This document shows positions 8,314 to 17,285 of a stretch of DNA of 64,000 nt, piece after piece. The DNA comes from JADCRZ01 sp037718865. GTDB lineage: Bacteria; Bacteroidota; Bacteroidia; Chitinophagales; Chitinophagaceae. The notes under the pieces were generated by a model, which worked only from the letters and a program-made list of their open reading frames with translations, had not been told where the DNA came from and searched no databases. How positions within the stretch are numbered: position 1 is the first letter of the stretch; each line of letters begins with the position of its first letter. The DNA is taken from assembly GCA_037718865.1 (NCBI GenBank), contig JBBJMP010000009.1:1-64000 (forward strand), written 5' to 3'. A program made the position numbers and the translations under genes.

Positions 8314-9765
8314 ATGAAAAAATTCCTAGACGAGAATTTCTTACTTCAAACCAGGACCGCCCAGCAGCTCTATCACGATTTCGCAAAGGATATGCCTGTC
8401 ATTGATTACCATTGCCACCTTTCCCCGGCAATGATAGCAACCGACCCCAGCTTTGAGAACCTGACACAGGCATGGCTTTATGGGGATCACTATAAATGGA
8501 GAGCCATGCGTACCAATGGCGTGGATGAAAGTTATATTACCGGAAACAGGTCTGATGCTGAAAAATTTGAACAGTGGGCCACAACGGTGCCTTATACCCT
8601 GCGTAACCCATTGTATCACTGGACCCACCTTGAACTTCAGCGGTACTTTAATATTGATAAGATTCTGAATCCAGATACGGCCGCCGAGATCTATGAAGCA
8701 TGCACGGGTCAGCTGCAAACTTCCGATTATTCTGTCCGCAACCTGTTGCGAAAAATGCAGGTAAAACTCGTTTGCACCACTGATGACCCCATAGACACGC
8801 TGGAGCATCATCAACGCCTGAAACAGGATGGATTTGAAATTCCCATCCTGCCTGCTTTTCGTCCTGACCAGGCCATGAACGTTGATAATCCGGCTACATT
8901 CAACAACTATGTAACCAGGCTTGAACAGGTTTCAGATGTTTCCATCTCGTCCTTTGATGATTTTCTGGAGGCTTTAAAAAACAGGCATGATTTCTTTGCC
9001 AGCGCAGGCTGCACGGTTTCCGACCATGGATTAGAACAATTATACTCCGAAGAATATACCTTACCGGAAATTGCTTCCATATTTTCCAGGATCAGATCAG
9101 GTGAAACACTGACGCAGGATGAAAGGAATAAATTTAAATCAGCCATGCTGGTTCAGTTTGCGGAATGGGACTGGGAAAAAGGGTGGGTGCAACAATATCA
9201 TTTAGGAGCTTTACGGAACAATAATTCACGCATGCTGCGTTCACTGGGACCGGATACCGGTTGGGATTCGATCGGAGATTACTCCCAGGCCAGGGCGCTG
9301 TCTCGCTTCCTGGATACGCTTGACAGCCAGAATAAACTGACCAGGACGATAATCTATAATTTAAATCCGGCCGACAATGAACTGATCGCAACGATGACTG
9401 GCAATTTCAATGATGGTTCTGTAGCCGCAAAAGTACAATATGGCTCGGCATGGTGGTTCCTCGATCAGAAAGATGGCATGGTGAGGCAAATAAATGCGTT
9501 ATCCAATATGGGATTGCTGAGCCGGTTTATAGGCATGCTCACCGACTCAAGAAGTTTTCTTTCTTTCCCCCGCCATGAATACTTCCGCCGGATACTGTGC
9601 GATCTGTTTGGCCAGGAAATAGAAAACGGAGAATTGCCAAACGATATTGGCTGGATAGGAAAACTCATACAGGACATATGCTTCAACAATGCCAAAGACT
9701 ATTTTAGATGGAAAGAATTGGATGCAAACGTTGTTGAAGAAACTGCTGTCAGGTCTGAGGCATGA
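8314..9765 (+). CDS. uxaC: Glucuronate/galacturonate isomerase
   Basis: Interconverts D-galacturonate and D-tagaturonate (and glucuronate and fructuronate), the entry step of the pathway. The 483-residue cytoplasmic protein is an amidohydrolase-fold enzyme with the metal-binding start PVIDYHCHLSP, then WLYGDHYKWRAMRTNGV, LVCTTDDPIDTLEHH, and the C-terminal GMLTDSRSFLSFPRHEYFRR, all UxaC hallmarks. Length is close to the family norm of about 470. Last gene of the GH105-uxaB-uxaA-uxaC run; a copy of the CCCGTGGTTGGTG repeat follows it. Confidence 0.94.
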   Translation: MKKFLDENFLLQTRTAQQLYHDFAKDMPVIDYHCHLSPAMIATDPSFENLTQAWLYGDHYKWRAMRTNGVDESYITGNRSDAEKFEQWATTVPYTLRNPLYHWTHLELQRYFNIDKILNPDTAAEIYEACTGQLQTSDYSVRNLLRKMQVKLVCTTDDPIDTLEHHQRLKQDGFEIPILPAFRPDQAMNVDNPATFNNYVTRLEQVSDVSISSFDDFLEALKNRHDFFASAGCTVSDHGLEQLYSEEYTLPEIASIFSRIRSGETLTQDERNKFKSAMLVQFAEWDWEKGWVQQYHLGALRNNNSRMLRSLGPDTGWDSIGDYSQARALSRFLDTLDSQNKLTRTIIYNLNPADNELIATMTGNFNDGSVAAKVQYGSAWWFLDQKDGMVRQINALSNMGLLSRFIGMLTDSRSFLSFPRHEYFRRILCDLFGQEIENGELPNDIGWIGKLIQDICFNNAKDYFRWKELDANVVEETAVRSEA

Positions 9766-9784
9766 GAGCGTTAAGCGCAGACCT

Positions 9785-9832
9785 GCCCGTGGTTGGTGTC
9801 CTGCCCGTGTTTGGTATTTTCACCAACCACAA
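9785..9832. repeat. CCCGTGGTTGGTG intergenic inverted repeat, copy 2
   Basis: Left arm GCCCGTGGTTGGTG, then a second degenerate left arm GCCCGTGTTTGGT, then the right arm CACCAACCAC ending at 9830. It is downstream of uxaC and upstream of the ABC exporter gene. The doubled left arm shows that the element itself undergoes small duplications. No run of T follows, so a classical intrinsic terminator is not supported. Confidence 0.6.
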
Positions 9833-9907
9833 GGATGCTAATTATATAATTTATCTAACCACAAACAATCAACCCCGGATATTGTACTCTATTGATATTA
9901 CAAAATA

Positions 9908-11755
9908 ATGGCACGTTATAATCGCAGCGCTCGCACCAGATCTGAAGAAGACTTACCTAAGGTAAAACTGAATAAGGAAACGCTTAAGGAAGCCTTGCTG
10001 ATATTTACCTATGTTAAACCATACCGGCTGAAGTTTGCCGGGGGACTTTTTTTTATTGGCCTTTCCGCTCTCACCACCATGACCTTTCCGTACCTGTTGA
10101 AAAAGCTAATTGACAGTGCCCAGGCTATCAGCGAAGGACTTGATACACTTTCTCCAGGTTACATTGCACTGGTGATGATCGGGATTTTGTGCATACAAAT
10201 GATTTTTTCCTTTATGCGAATCTACCTGTTCACTGCAGTAGGAGAGAATGCACTTGCAGACATGCGTAAGGATATCTACCAGCGCATGATTACCATGCCC
10301 ATGGATTTTTTCGGGCAGCGCAGGGTAGGAGAATTGTCGAGCCGTATCAGTGCCGACCTTTCACAGATTCAAGATGCTGTAACCTCTACACTGGCTGAAG
10401 TATTGCGTGGAATACTTACCTTACTCATTGGCATCGGATTGATCCTGTATATCTCGCCAAAGCTTACGGGTGTAATGTTATCCGTAGTTCCGGTCATTGT
10501 CATTGTAGCAGTGATTTTCGGAAAACGGATCCGCCTGTTTTCACGCAAAACCCAGGACCAACTGGCTGAGTCTAACACTATTGTTGAAGAAACCCTCCAG
10601 GGAATCAGTAATGTAAAAGCTTTTTCCAACGAATGGTATGAAGTGGACCGTTACCGCAGCAGCCTCAGGCAGGTGGTTAAAATGGCCATTAAAAACGGGC
10701 AGTTCCGGGGATTGTTTGTTTCATTTCTGCTGTTTAGCGTTTTTGGGGCCATTGTGTTGGTTGTATGGTATGGAACCGGGCTAATGCAAGCTGGCCAGCT
10801 TTCTTTTGGTGACCTTACCGCTTTTGTGGTGTATACCGCTTTCGTCGGTGGCAGCATGGCAGGCTTTGCCGACCTGTACAGCCAGCTCCAGCGAACCCTT
10901 GGTGCTACACAACGGGTGAGGGAACTGTTACGGTCCACGCCGGAAGCTATCCAGACAAACAACGAGCCCCTCGAAGATCAATACAGATTGACGGGGCATG
11001 TGAGCCTGCAGCAGGTAGCCTTTAGTTACCCTTCCAGGAAGGAGTTGCCAGTTTTGAAAGACATTAGTGTAGAGGCCGAACCCGGGCAGCAGATTGCGCT
11101 TGTCGGACAAAGCGGAGCCGGCAAAACCACTATTGCAGCGTTGCTTTTACGGTTCTATGAACCTGATGCTGGGCAGATATTCTTCGACGGCAGGGCGGCT
11201 TCTCTAATTCCGTTATCTCAACTTCGCAAACAAATGGCGCTGGTTCCCCAGGATGTGATCCTTTTCGGAGGAACGATCCGTGAAAATATCGCTTATGGTA
11301 AACCGGATGCAGATTTTGCGGAGATACAGGCTGCGGCACAGCAGGCGCACGCTCACGAATTCATAACCAGTTTTCCGGAAGCATACGAAACCATAGTAGG
11401 GGAACGCGGCATTAAACTTTCCGGCGGTCAGCGTCAACGCATTGCCATTGCCCGGGCTATCCTTAAAAATCCCGTTATTCTTATCCTCGACGAAGCCACC
11501 AGTTCTCTTGACTCAGCATCCGAATTACTGGTACAGGAAGCCCTGGATAACCTGAGAAAAAACCGCACTTCTTTTATCATAGCCCATCGCCTTTCCACGA
11601 TACGCAACGCGGACAAGATCATTGTTTTGGAAAAGGGAGTCGTGAGGGAAACGGGTACTCACCAGCAGTTGATTGCCCTTGATGAAGGGGTTTACCGGAA
11701 TATGAACAGGCTTCAATTCGAGGGTATGTTTGAAGTGCCCTTCGAACAACTATAA
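9908..11755 (+). CDS. ABC exporter, fused permease/ATPase (MsbA-like)
   Basis: A 615-residue half-transporter: about six membrane helices in residues 35-330 (LFFIGLSALTTMTFPYLLKKLID, YIALVMIGILCIQMIFSFMRIYLF and others) followed by a nucleotide-binding domain with Walker A GQSGAGKTT, signature LSGGQRQRIAIARAI, Walker B VILILDEATSSLD and H-loop IIAHRLSTI. It would work as a homodimer exporting a lipid, peptide or drug. The substrate cannot be told from the sequence. It stands alone between two repeat elements and is convergent with rpiA. Confidence 0.88.
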   Translation: MARYNRSARTRSEEDLPKVKLNKETLKEALLIFTYVKPYRLKFAGGLFFIGLSALTTMTFPYLLKKLIDSAQAISEGLDTLSPGYIALVMIGILCIQMIFSFMRIYLFTAVGENALADMRKDIYQRMITMPMDFFGQRRVGELSSRISADLSQIQDAVTSTLAEVLRGILTLLIGIGLILYISPKLTGVMLSVVPVIVIVAVIFGKRIRLFSRKTQDQLAESNTIVEETLQGISNVKAFSNEWYEVDRYRSSLRQVVKMAIKNGQFRGLFVSFLLFSVFGAIVLVVWYGTGLMQAGQLSFGDLTAFVVYTAFVGGSMAGFADLYSQLQRTLGATQRVRELLRSTPEAIQTNNEPLEDQYRLTGHVSLQQVAFSYPSRKELPVLKDISVEAEPGQQIALVGQSGAGKTTIAALLLRFYEPDAGQIFFDGRAASLIPLSQLRKQMALVPQDVILFGGTIRENIAYGKPDADFAEIQAAAQQAHAHEFITSFPEAYETIVGERGIKLSGGQRQRIAIARAILKNPVILILDEATSSLDSASELLVQEALDNLRKNRTSFIIAHRLSTIRNADKIIVLEKGVVRETGTHQQLIALDEGVYRNMNRLQFEGMFEVPFEQL

Positions 11756-11761
11756 CCACGC

Positions 11762-11787
11762 GGTTCGAATGTCTCTGACTTCGAACC
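11762..11787. terminator. TTCGAA inverted repeat between convergent genes
   Basis: A perfect 8-bp inverted repeat GGTTCGAA (11762-11769) / TTCGAACC (11780-11787) with a 10-nt loop TGTCTCTGAC fills the 33-bp gap between the convergent ABC exporter and rpiA genes. It is placed to end transcription in both directions. It resembles the hairpin at 19558-19574. Confidence 0.5.
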
Positions 11788-11788
11788 C

Positions 11789-12481
11789 CTATGTTGCCTG
11801 CTTCCTAATAATCCTCGTGCCCCCGTCCTTATTACCTAAAATGACTATGTCAGCCATATTCAGGAAAAGACCGGTTTCCACCACTCCCGGAATATTGATC
11901 AGTTGCTGATGAAGCAGGTCCGGTTCCAGGATGTAACCGCACGCACAATCAAAGATAAAATGACCATTGTCAGTGACAAACGGCTTGTTGTTTGTCAACC
12001 TTAGCCGGGGGCTGCACCCCAGAGTTTGTAATTTCCGGAAACTGAGTTCAGAGCCGAACTGAACCACCTCTACGGGTAAGGGGAACGAACCCAGGTGGTT
12101 GACCAGTTTGCTTTCATCTGCAATAATTATGTAAAATTCAGTGGCTGAGCCAACAATTTTTTCTCGCAACAAAGCGCCACCACCACCTTTGATCAGGTTT
12201 AGGCTTTCATCCGTTTCATCTGCCCCGTCAATGGTAATATCCAGGTGGTCGGTCTCGGCAAAAGTAATGATAGGGATTCCCAGTTCATGGGCCATCAACT
12301 CCGATTGCGTTGAAGTGGCCAATGATTTTATTTCCAACCCTTGCTTTACCCGGCTCCCGAGTAATTGTATGGCCCAGTAGGCAGTAGAGCCTGTGCCCAA
12401 ACCTACGATCATTCCCTGTTTAACATATTCCACTGCTTTTTCTGCTGCCAGTTTACGGGTGTTTACGCTTTGTTCTTCCAT
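11789..12481 (-). CDS. rpiA: Ribose-5-phosphate isomerase A
   Basis: Interconverts ribose-5-phosphate and ribulose-5-phosphate in the pentose phosphate pathway. Family motifs are all present: GLGTGSTAYWAIQLL (phosphate loop), DITIDGADETDE and LIKGGGGALLREKIV (catalytic region). I use the ATG at 12481, giving 230 residues in line with the RpiA norm of about 220-235. An ATG at 12544 in the same frame would add a 21-residue leader with no homology-like features. It is divergent from the pyrimidine operon and convergent with the ABC exporter. Confidence 0.92.
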   Translation of the reverse strand: MEEQSVNTRKLAAEKAVEYVKQGMIVGLGTGSTAYWAIQLLGSRVKQGLEIKSLATSTQSELMAHELGIPIITFAETDHLDITIDGADETDESLNLIKGGGGALLREKIVGSATEFYIIIADESKLVNHLGSFPLPVEVVQFGSELSFRKLQTLGCSPRLRLTNNKPFVTDNGHFIFDCACGYILEPDLLHQQLINIPGVVETGLFLNMADIVILGNKDGGTRIIRKQAT

Positions 12482-12552
12482 TGGTGTGTTGTTTAAGTTC
12501 CTTTTTAATTTTGCTGTATCGTCTGCAAATTCTTGATAATACATAATTTTTC

Positions 12553-12576
12553 AACGGCTCCGTTATATTAACTTTG
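12553..12576 (+). promoter_or_regulatory. Candidate promoter of the pyrimidine catabolic operon
   Basis: TAACTTTG at 12569-12576 fits the Bacteroidota -7 consensus TAnnTTTG. Directly upstream is the near-palindrome AACGG-CT-CCGTT (12553-12564), a possible operator half-site pair. The start codon lies about 100 nt downstream. No convincing -33 TTTG was seen, so this is tentative. Confidence 0.35.
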
Positions 12577-12680
12577 TTTGGAAGGCGTCTCTGCTTTACC
12601 ATGATTAAGATAATCAACTTTCCCAGACAGTGACGCTTTACTTTGATCAATGCTTCATTTGATTTTAATAATCCTTTCAA

Positions 12681-14042
12681 ATGCCCGATACCGTCTTTCA
12701 TCAACAAACGGAGACTGAAGAGATTCTTCAGAATAACTTTGACTATACGCTGTTCTCATGGAGCAAACAAAAGGGTATTTCGCCTATTGCCGTAAAGTAT
12801 GGTGAAGGAGTGTACCTCTATGATTATGATGGTAAGCGGTACCTGGATTTTTCTTCGGGTTTGATGAATGTGAATATCGGCCATGGTGATCAGCGAGTAA
12901 CCGGCGCCGTTACGAAACAGATGCAGCAGGTGAGTTATGTTACACCCAGTTGTGTCAGTAAAGTAAGGGGCGAACTGGGTAAGAAACTGGCTTCTGTCAG
13001 CCCACCGGGACTGAATAAAACGCTGTTTACGGTTTGCGGTGCCTCTGCCATAGATAATGCGATCAAGCTGGCCAGGATCTATACCGGCAGGCATAAGATC
13101 ATTGCTCGCTACCGGGCTTTCCATGGCGCCTCTTACGGTGCAATGACGGCCGGCGGAGATCCCAGGAAACTGGCTTCCGATGCACAGCAGGTTCCGAACG
13201 TGATCCACGTCGAAGACCCGTATTGCTATAGATGTCCCTGGGGCAAAGAGCCGGAATGGTGTCATCGCGAATGCATCAGCCATGTAGAACGCGTGGTGGA
13301 ATTTGAAGGGCCTGAAAATGTGGCCGCCATTCTGATGGAAGGCGAAAGCGGAACATCGGGGTGTATTAAATATCCACCTGATTATTTAAGAAAGATAAGG
13401 GCCATCTGTGATAAACACGGTATATTATTAATAGCGGATGAAGTGATGAGTGGTTTCGGAAGAACCGGAAAATGGTTTGCAGTAGATGTGCACGGAGTAG
13501 TTCCCGACATGATCGCTACCGCTAAAGGGATCACCTCAGGTTACCTTCCCCTGGGCGCTTTGATCGTGTCTGACGCTATAGCGGCCCACTTCAATGATAA
13601 GCCTTTGATGCTCGGGTTAACATATTCCGCCCACCCCGTGTCCTGCGCCGCCGGATTAGCAGTGCTGAGTATTTATGAAGATGATCAGTTGTTTGAGAAT
13701 GCCGTTGTTATGGGAAAGTATATTGATAGCCAGATGGAAGAATTAAAGTTCCGGCACCCAAGTATCGGCGATTTTAGAAATACCGGGTTGTTGGGTTGCC
13801 TTGAGATTGTAAAAGATAGAACAACCAGGGAACCGATGGCACCCTATAATGCGAAACCAGAAGAGATGGTTGTCATGAATAAAGCGGCTGCGAGATTGAA
13901 AGAACTGGGCATGTACACCTTTGTCAGGTGGAATTATATTTTCGTTGCCCCTCCGCTTTGTATCACGAAAGAACAGGTTGATGAAGGGCTGTCGATGATC
14001 AGCAAAGCGCTTGAGATAACGGATGAGTATGTAACGAAATAA
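12681..14042 (+). CDS. Class III aminotransferase (probable beta-alanine aminotransferase)
   Basis: PLP enzyme that moves the amino group of an omega-amino acid to a keto acid. The 453-residue protein shows the class III layout: GSA-type entry loop YLDFSSGLMNVNIGH, the cofactor region CGASAIDNAIKLAR, the acidic IADEVMSGFGRTG pair and the PLP lysine in ATAKGITSGYLPLGA (Lys282). It is the first gene of the reductive pyrimidine operon, so the likely substrate is the beta-alanine or beta-aminoisobutyrate released by the beta-ureidopropionase, giving malonate semialdehyde. An unusual Cys-rich insert DPYCYRCPWGKEPEWCHREC (about residues 179-198) could bind metal. Substrate is inferred from context. 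Confidence 0.85.
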   Translation: MPDTVFHQQTETEEILQNNFDYTLFSWSKQKGISPIAVKYGEGVYLYDYDGKRYLDFSSGLMNVNIGHGDQRVTGAVTKQMQQVSYVTPSCVSKVRGELGKKLASVSPPGLNKTLFTVCGASAIDNAIKLARIYTGRHKIIARYRAFHGASYGAMTAGGDPRKLASDAQQVPNVIHVEDPYCYRCPWGKEPEWCHRECISHVERVVEFEGPENVAAILMEGESGTSGCIKYPPDYLRKIRAICDKHGILLIADEVMSGFGRTGKWFAVDVHGVVPDMIATAKGITSGYLPLGALIVSDAIAAHFNDKPLMLGLTYSAHPVSCAAGLAVLSIYEDDQLFENAVVMGKYIDSQMEELKFRHPSIGDFRNTGLLGCLEIVKDRTTREPMAPYNAKPEEMVVMNKAAARLKELGMYTFVRWNYIFVAPPLCITKEQVDEGLSMISKALEITDEYVTK

Positions 14043-14047
14043 AGTTT

Positions 14048-14075
14048 GCCCGTGGTTGGTGTTTTCACCAACCAC
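14048..14075. repeat. CCCGTGGTTGGTG intergenic inverted repeat, copy 3
   Basis: The cleanest copy: GCCC then a perfect 10-bp stem GTGGTTGGTG (14052-14061), loop TTTT, CACCAACCAC (14066-14075). It starts 6 bases after the aminotransferase stop codon and lies 38 bases before the permease start, inside an operon. A role in setting relative expression of the flanking genes is possible. Confidence 0.65.
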
Positions 14076-14113
14076 CATCGTGCTGCCGGATTGAAATCAA
14101 TAATACAAATTGC

Positions 14114-15628
14114 ATGAGTGAAAAAATCAATGCTGATCCGGTCGCCGGATCTTCCGATCTCTACAGCGATGACCTGGCGCCTATTCCAACGGATAAGCGC
14201 ACCTGGACCACCTGGAACTATGTCGCCTTGTGGATCAGCATGAGCTTGTGTATCCCCACTTATATGCTGGCGAGTTCATTAATCGAAGGGGGCATGAACT
14301 GGTGGCAAGCCATCCTTACTATTTTCCTGGGCAATACCATTGTGCTGATACCGATGATACTGAACGGCCATGCCGGAGCAAAATACGGTATTCCCTTCCC
14401 AGTATTTGCCCGGTCAAGTTTCGGCGTTACCGGCGCCAACATCCCGGCGATGTTACGCGCCATCGTTGCCTGTGGCTGGTTTGGCATTCAGACGTGGATT
14501 GGCGGCTATGCCTTGTACCAGATGTCAAGGTTGTGGATCCCCTCACTGGAAACACTTCCAGCCATATTTCCGTTTTCATTCGGGTTGGCAACGGGCCCGG
14601 CAATTACCTTTTTCTTATTCTGGCTGCTGAACATGTACATCATTTACCTGGGTGTAGACAGCATTAGAAAACTACTCGTTTTTAAAGCCTTTTTTCTACC
14701 GTTTGCGGCAATTGCTTTGCTGGTCTGGGCCATCGTTGCGGCAAAAGGATTGGGTCCTATTCTGGCTCAACCGTCGAGGTTCCAATCAGGCCCGGCCTTC
14801 TTTCAATACTTTTTCCCTGCGTTAACCGGCATGGTCGGTTTTTGGGCGACACTCTCGCTGAACATCCCTGATTTTACCCGTTATGCAACAAGCCAGCAGG
14901 CACAGATTAAGGGTCAGGCCATTGGCCTGCCATCTTCCATGACCTTGTTTGCTTTTATAGGTGTAGTGGTAACTTCGTCTACTGCCATCATATACGGAAC
15001 TACTATCTGGGATCCACTGGTGCTGGCCGGAAAATTTGAAAACCGTTTGTTAGTAAGCGTAGCTATGATTGCGGTGGTCATTTCTACCCTGGCTACAAAT
15101 ATTGCAGCGAATATGGTAAGTCCGGCCAATGATTTTGCCAACCTTTCTCCCCAAAAAATCACTTTCAGAACCGGTGGGTATATTACCGGCATTATCGGCA
15201 TACTCATCTTCCCCTGGAAATTGATTGCCAGTCCGGACGGCTATATATTCACCTGGCTGATCGCTTATTCCAGTTTGCTTGGACCGATAGGTGGGATTAT
15301 GATCGCGGACTATTATTTTATCCGCAACCAACGGTTAAGGTTAGACGATTTATACAAAAAGCAAGGTGAATATAGCTTTACAAATGGATTTAATTGGGCT
15401 GCCATTGCGGCACTGGTTTTAGGCATACTGCCCAATGTGCCGGGCTTTTTAACCACGATCGGGACGATCAGCAAAGACAGGATCTGGCCCTGGGTGTCGG
15501 AAATTTACCATTATGCCTGGTTTGTGGGTTTTTTAGTTTCCGGGCTAAGTTATTTCATCATGATGCGAAAATATAAAGAGTCGGGGGTCGGGAGTCGGGA
15601 GTCGAGAGTGTTGGAATTGAAAACATGA
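14114..15628 (+). CDS. NCS1-family nucleobase permease
   Basis: A 504-residue inner-membrane carrier with about 12 hydrophobic helices. The family pattern is clear: start of the core WTTWNYVALWISMSLCIPTY, then FPVFARSSFGVTGANIPAMLRAIVACGWFGIQTWIGG, LSLNIPDFTRYA and DYYFIRNQRL. NCS1 members (PucI, CodB, Mhp1-like) take up uracil, cytosine, allantoin or hydantoins. Its place between an aminotransferase and dihydropyrimidinase points to uracil/thymine or a hydantoin. The last residues (KESGVGSRESRVLELKT) are coded by a short tandem repeat, so the tail is probably not functional sequence. Confidence 0.88.
   Translation: MSEKINADPVAGSSDLYSDDLAPIPTDKRTWTTWNYVALWISMSLCIPTYMLASSLIEGGMNWWQAILTIFLGNTIVLIPMILNGHAGAKYGIPFPVFARSSFGVTGANIPAMLRAIVACGWFGIQTWIGGYALYQMSRLWIPSLETLPAIFPFSFGLATGPAITFFLFWLLNMYIIYLGVDSIRKLLVFKAFFLPFAAIALLVWAIVAAKGLGPILAQPSRFQSGPAFFQYFFPALTGMVGFWATLSLNIPDFTRYATSQQAQIKGQAIGLPSSMTLFAFIGVVVTSSTAIIYGTTIWDPLVLAGKFENRLLVSVAMIAVVISTLATNIAANMVSPANDFANLSPQKITFRTGGYITGIIGILIFPWKLIASPDGYIFTWLIAYSSLLGPIGGIMIADYYFIRNQRLRLDDLYKKQGEYSFTNGFNWAAIAALVLGILPNVPGFLTTIGTISKDRIWPWVSEIYHYAWFVGFLVSGLSYFIMMRKYKESGVGSRESRVLELKT
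15578..15610. repeat. GTCGGGA short tandem repeat in the permease 3' end
   Basis: About four to five imperfect copies of the 7-mer GTCGGGA, ending in GTCGAGA. They sit inside the last codons of the permease gene and are translated. Such GTCGGGA runs look intergenic in style, so the repeat may have captured the original stop codon. Confidence 0.55.
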
Positions 15629-15658
15629 AAACGCTTTAATCATTTTAAGAGATTTCGA

Positions 15659-17041
15659 ATGTCAATACTCATACGGAACGGAAGGATCATCACGGCGACG
15701 GATGATTACACAGCCGACATATTTATCGAAGGGGAGCGGGTAAATGCTATTGGCTGGCACCTGAATAAGCAAGCCGATACTGAGATAGATGCTTCCGGTA
15801 TGTTTGTATTTCCTGGCGGCATTGATCCGCATGTTCACCTTGACATGCCTTTCATGGGCACCTATTCCAGTGATAATTACGAGACCGGTACCCGGGCTGC
15901 CTTGTACGGAGGTACAACCACAGTAATTGACTTCATATTGCAGAAGCAGGGATTTTCGCTTAGATCGGCGCTGGAAGAATGGCAGTCCAGGGCCCGGGGG
16001 AACGCCGTAGGCGATTACAGTTTCCACATGGCAGTTACAGACTTTAATGATAATACCAAAGCGGAGATCAAAGATATGGTGGAGAAGGAAGGTATCAGCT
16101 CTTTCAAGACTTTCATGGCCTATAAAGGTGCCCTCATGATCGATGACCGGCAGATGGTGGGTTTGATGAATGAAGTGAAAGTACAGGGTGGTATGGTCAC
16201 TACCCATGCTACGAACGGCGACATGATCGACTTTCTTATTGCCAAACACCGGCAGGAAGGAAAGACTTCTCCTTTATATCACTATTTATCGCAACCCGAA
16301 GTAACGGAAGCAGAGGCTTCGGCCCGGTTTACGGATATGGCAAATTTTACGGGCTGTCCGGCTTACATTGTTCATCTGACCTGCGAGGGAGCGTTGAATG
16401 CTGTTCGAAATGCCACCAGGAGAAACCAGAAGGTGTTTGTAGAAACCTGTATCCAATACCTGTTGTTAGATGCATCTTTATATGAGAAAGATTTTGAAGC
16501 CGCCAGGTGGGTAATGAGTCCGCCGCTGCGTGAGAAAAAAGACCAGGTTAGTTTATGGGCCGGCCTTAACCAGGATCTGGTGCAGGTAGTGGGCACCGAT
16601 CATTGTCCGTTTATGTGGGAACAAAAGAAACGGGGAGAGCATGATTTCTCCTTGATACCCAACGGGCATCCGGCCATTGAACATCGAATGGAACTGCTCT
16701 TTTCTGAAGGGGTGATTAAGCAAAAGATAACACTGAATAAATTTGTGGAACTGTGTTCGACGAATGCGGCAAAGATTTTTGGCATGTTTCCCCGCAAGGG
16801 TACTGTAGCTATCGGCTCTGATGCCGACCTGGTCATCTTTGATCCTGAGGTAAAGCATACTATTTCTGCTACTTCCCATCATATGAACGTAGACTATTCC
16901 GCTTATGAAGGCTGGCAGGTGACAGGTAAATGCAAAATTGTTCTGCTCAGGGGTAAATTGGCCGTCGATAATGATGAATGTCTTGTTAGCAAGGGTTTTG
17001 GCCAGTTTATCAAAAGGAAAAAAGTGGATGGAAAGATATGA
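15659..17041 (+). CDS. hydA: Dihydropyrimidinase
   Basis: Opens the ring of 5,6-dihydrouracil or dihydrothymine to the N-carbamoyl-beta-amino acid. The 460-residue protein is a cyclic amidohydrolase with the metal site GGIDPHVHLDMPFMG, the lysine expected to be carboxylated in SSFKTFMAYKGALM, and the downstream histidine/aspartate motifs TTHATNGDM, IVHLTCEGALN and VGTDHCPF. Length matches D-hydantoinase/dihydropyrimidinase (about 460-480). Neighbouring PreTA and beta-ureidopropionase genes favour the pyrimidine role over hydantoin or allantoin. The gap to the permease gene is 30 bases. Confidence 0.92.
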   Translation: MSILIRNGRIITATDDYTADIFIEGERVNAIGWHLNKQADTEIDASGMFVFPGGIDPHVHLDMPFMGTYSSDNYETGTRAALYGGTTTVIDFILQKQGFSLRSALEEWQSRARGNAVGDYSFHMAVTDFNDNTKAEIKDMVEKEGISSFKTFMAYKGALMIDDRQMVGLMNEVKVQGGMVTTHATNGDMIDFLIAKHRQEGKTSPLYHYLSQPEVTEAEASARFTDMANFTGCPAYIVHLTCEGALNAVRNATRRNQKVFVETCIQYLLLDASLYEKDFEAARWVMSPPLREKKDQVSLWAGLNQDLVQVVGTDHCPFMWEQKKRGEHDFSLIPNGHPAIEHRMELLFSEGVIKQKITLNKFVELCSTNAAKIFGMFPRKGTVAIGSDADLVIFDPEVKHTISATSHHMNVDYSAYEGWQVTGKCKIVLLRGKLAVDNDECLVSKGFGQFIKRKKVDGKI

Positions 17042-17105
17042 GCACCGGGATCTTTAGAACCCTACTCTGAAGAGATTTTAAATGACAGTCAGGATCCTAT
17101 TGCCT

Positions 17106-17177
17106 TGTCATTTCAGCGAAGCGCCATAGGTGCTTGCCTAGAAGTGGCCTTTTGCGCTTCGTTGAAGTCTCCTGACA
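17106..17177. repeat. GCGAAGCGC imperfect inverted repeat
   Basis: In the 244-base gap between dihydropyrimidinase and the amidohydrolase gene. Outer arms TGTCA (17106-17110) / TGACA (17173-17177) and inner arms CGAAGCGC (17117-17124) / GCGCTTCG (17154-17161) enclose a loop of about 29 nt. The right side contains TTGAAGTCTCCTGAC, related to the TTCGAAGTCTCCGAC hairpin at 19558. Nothing else is visible in this gap. Confidence 0.5.
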
Positions 17178-17285
17178 TTGAAGATTTATTATATCAGGAA
17201 AAAATCGAAATTGCATTTAAAGAACTTTGTCTGTTTGAATGGATGAAGTGCCTTGATCATACATCTCTTGACTAAAATTTTTAAA

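Noticed and set aside
8341..8814. A 157-residue open frame on the minus strand
   Set aside because: Antisense shadow of uxaC, with no domain.
15662..16249. A 195-residue open frame on the minus strand
   Set aside because: Antisense shadow of the dihydropyrimidinase gene, with no recognisable motif.
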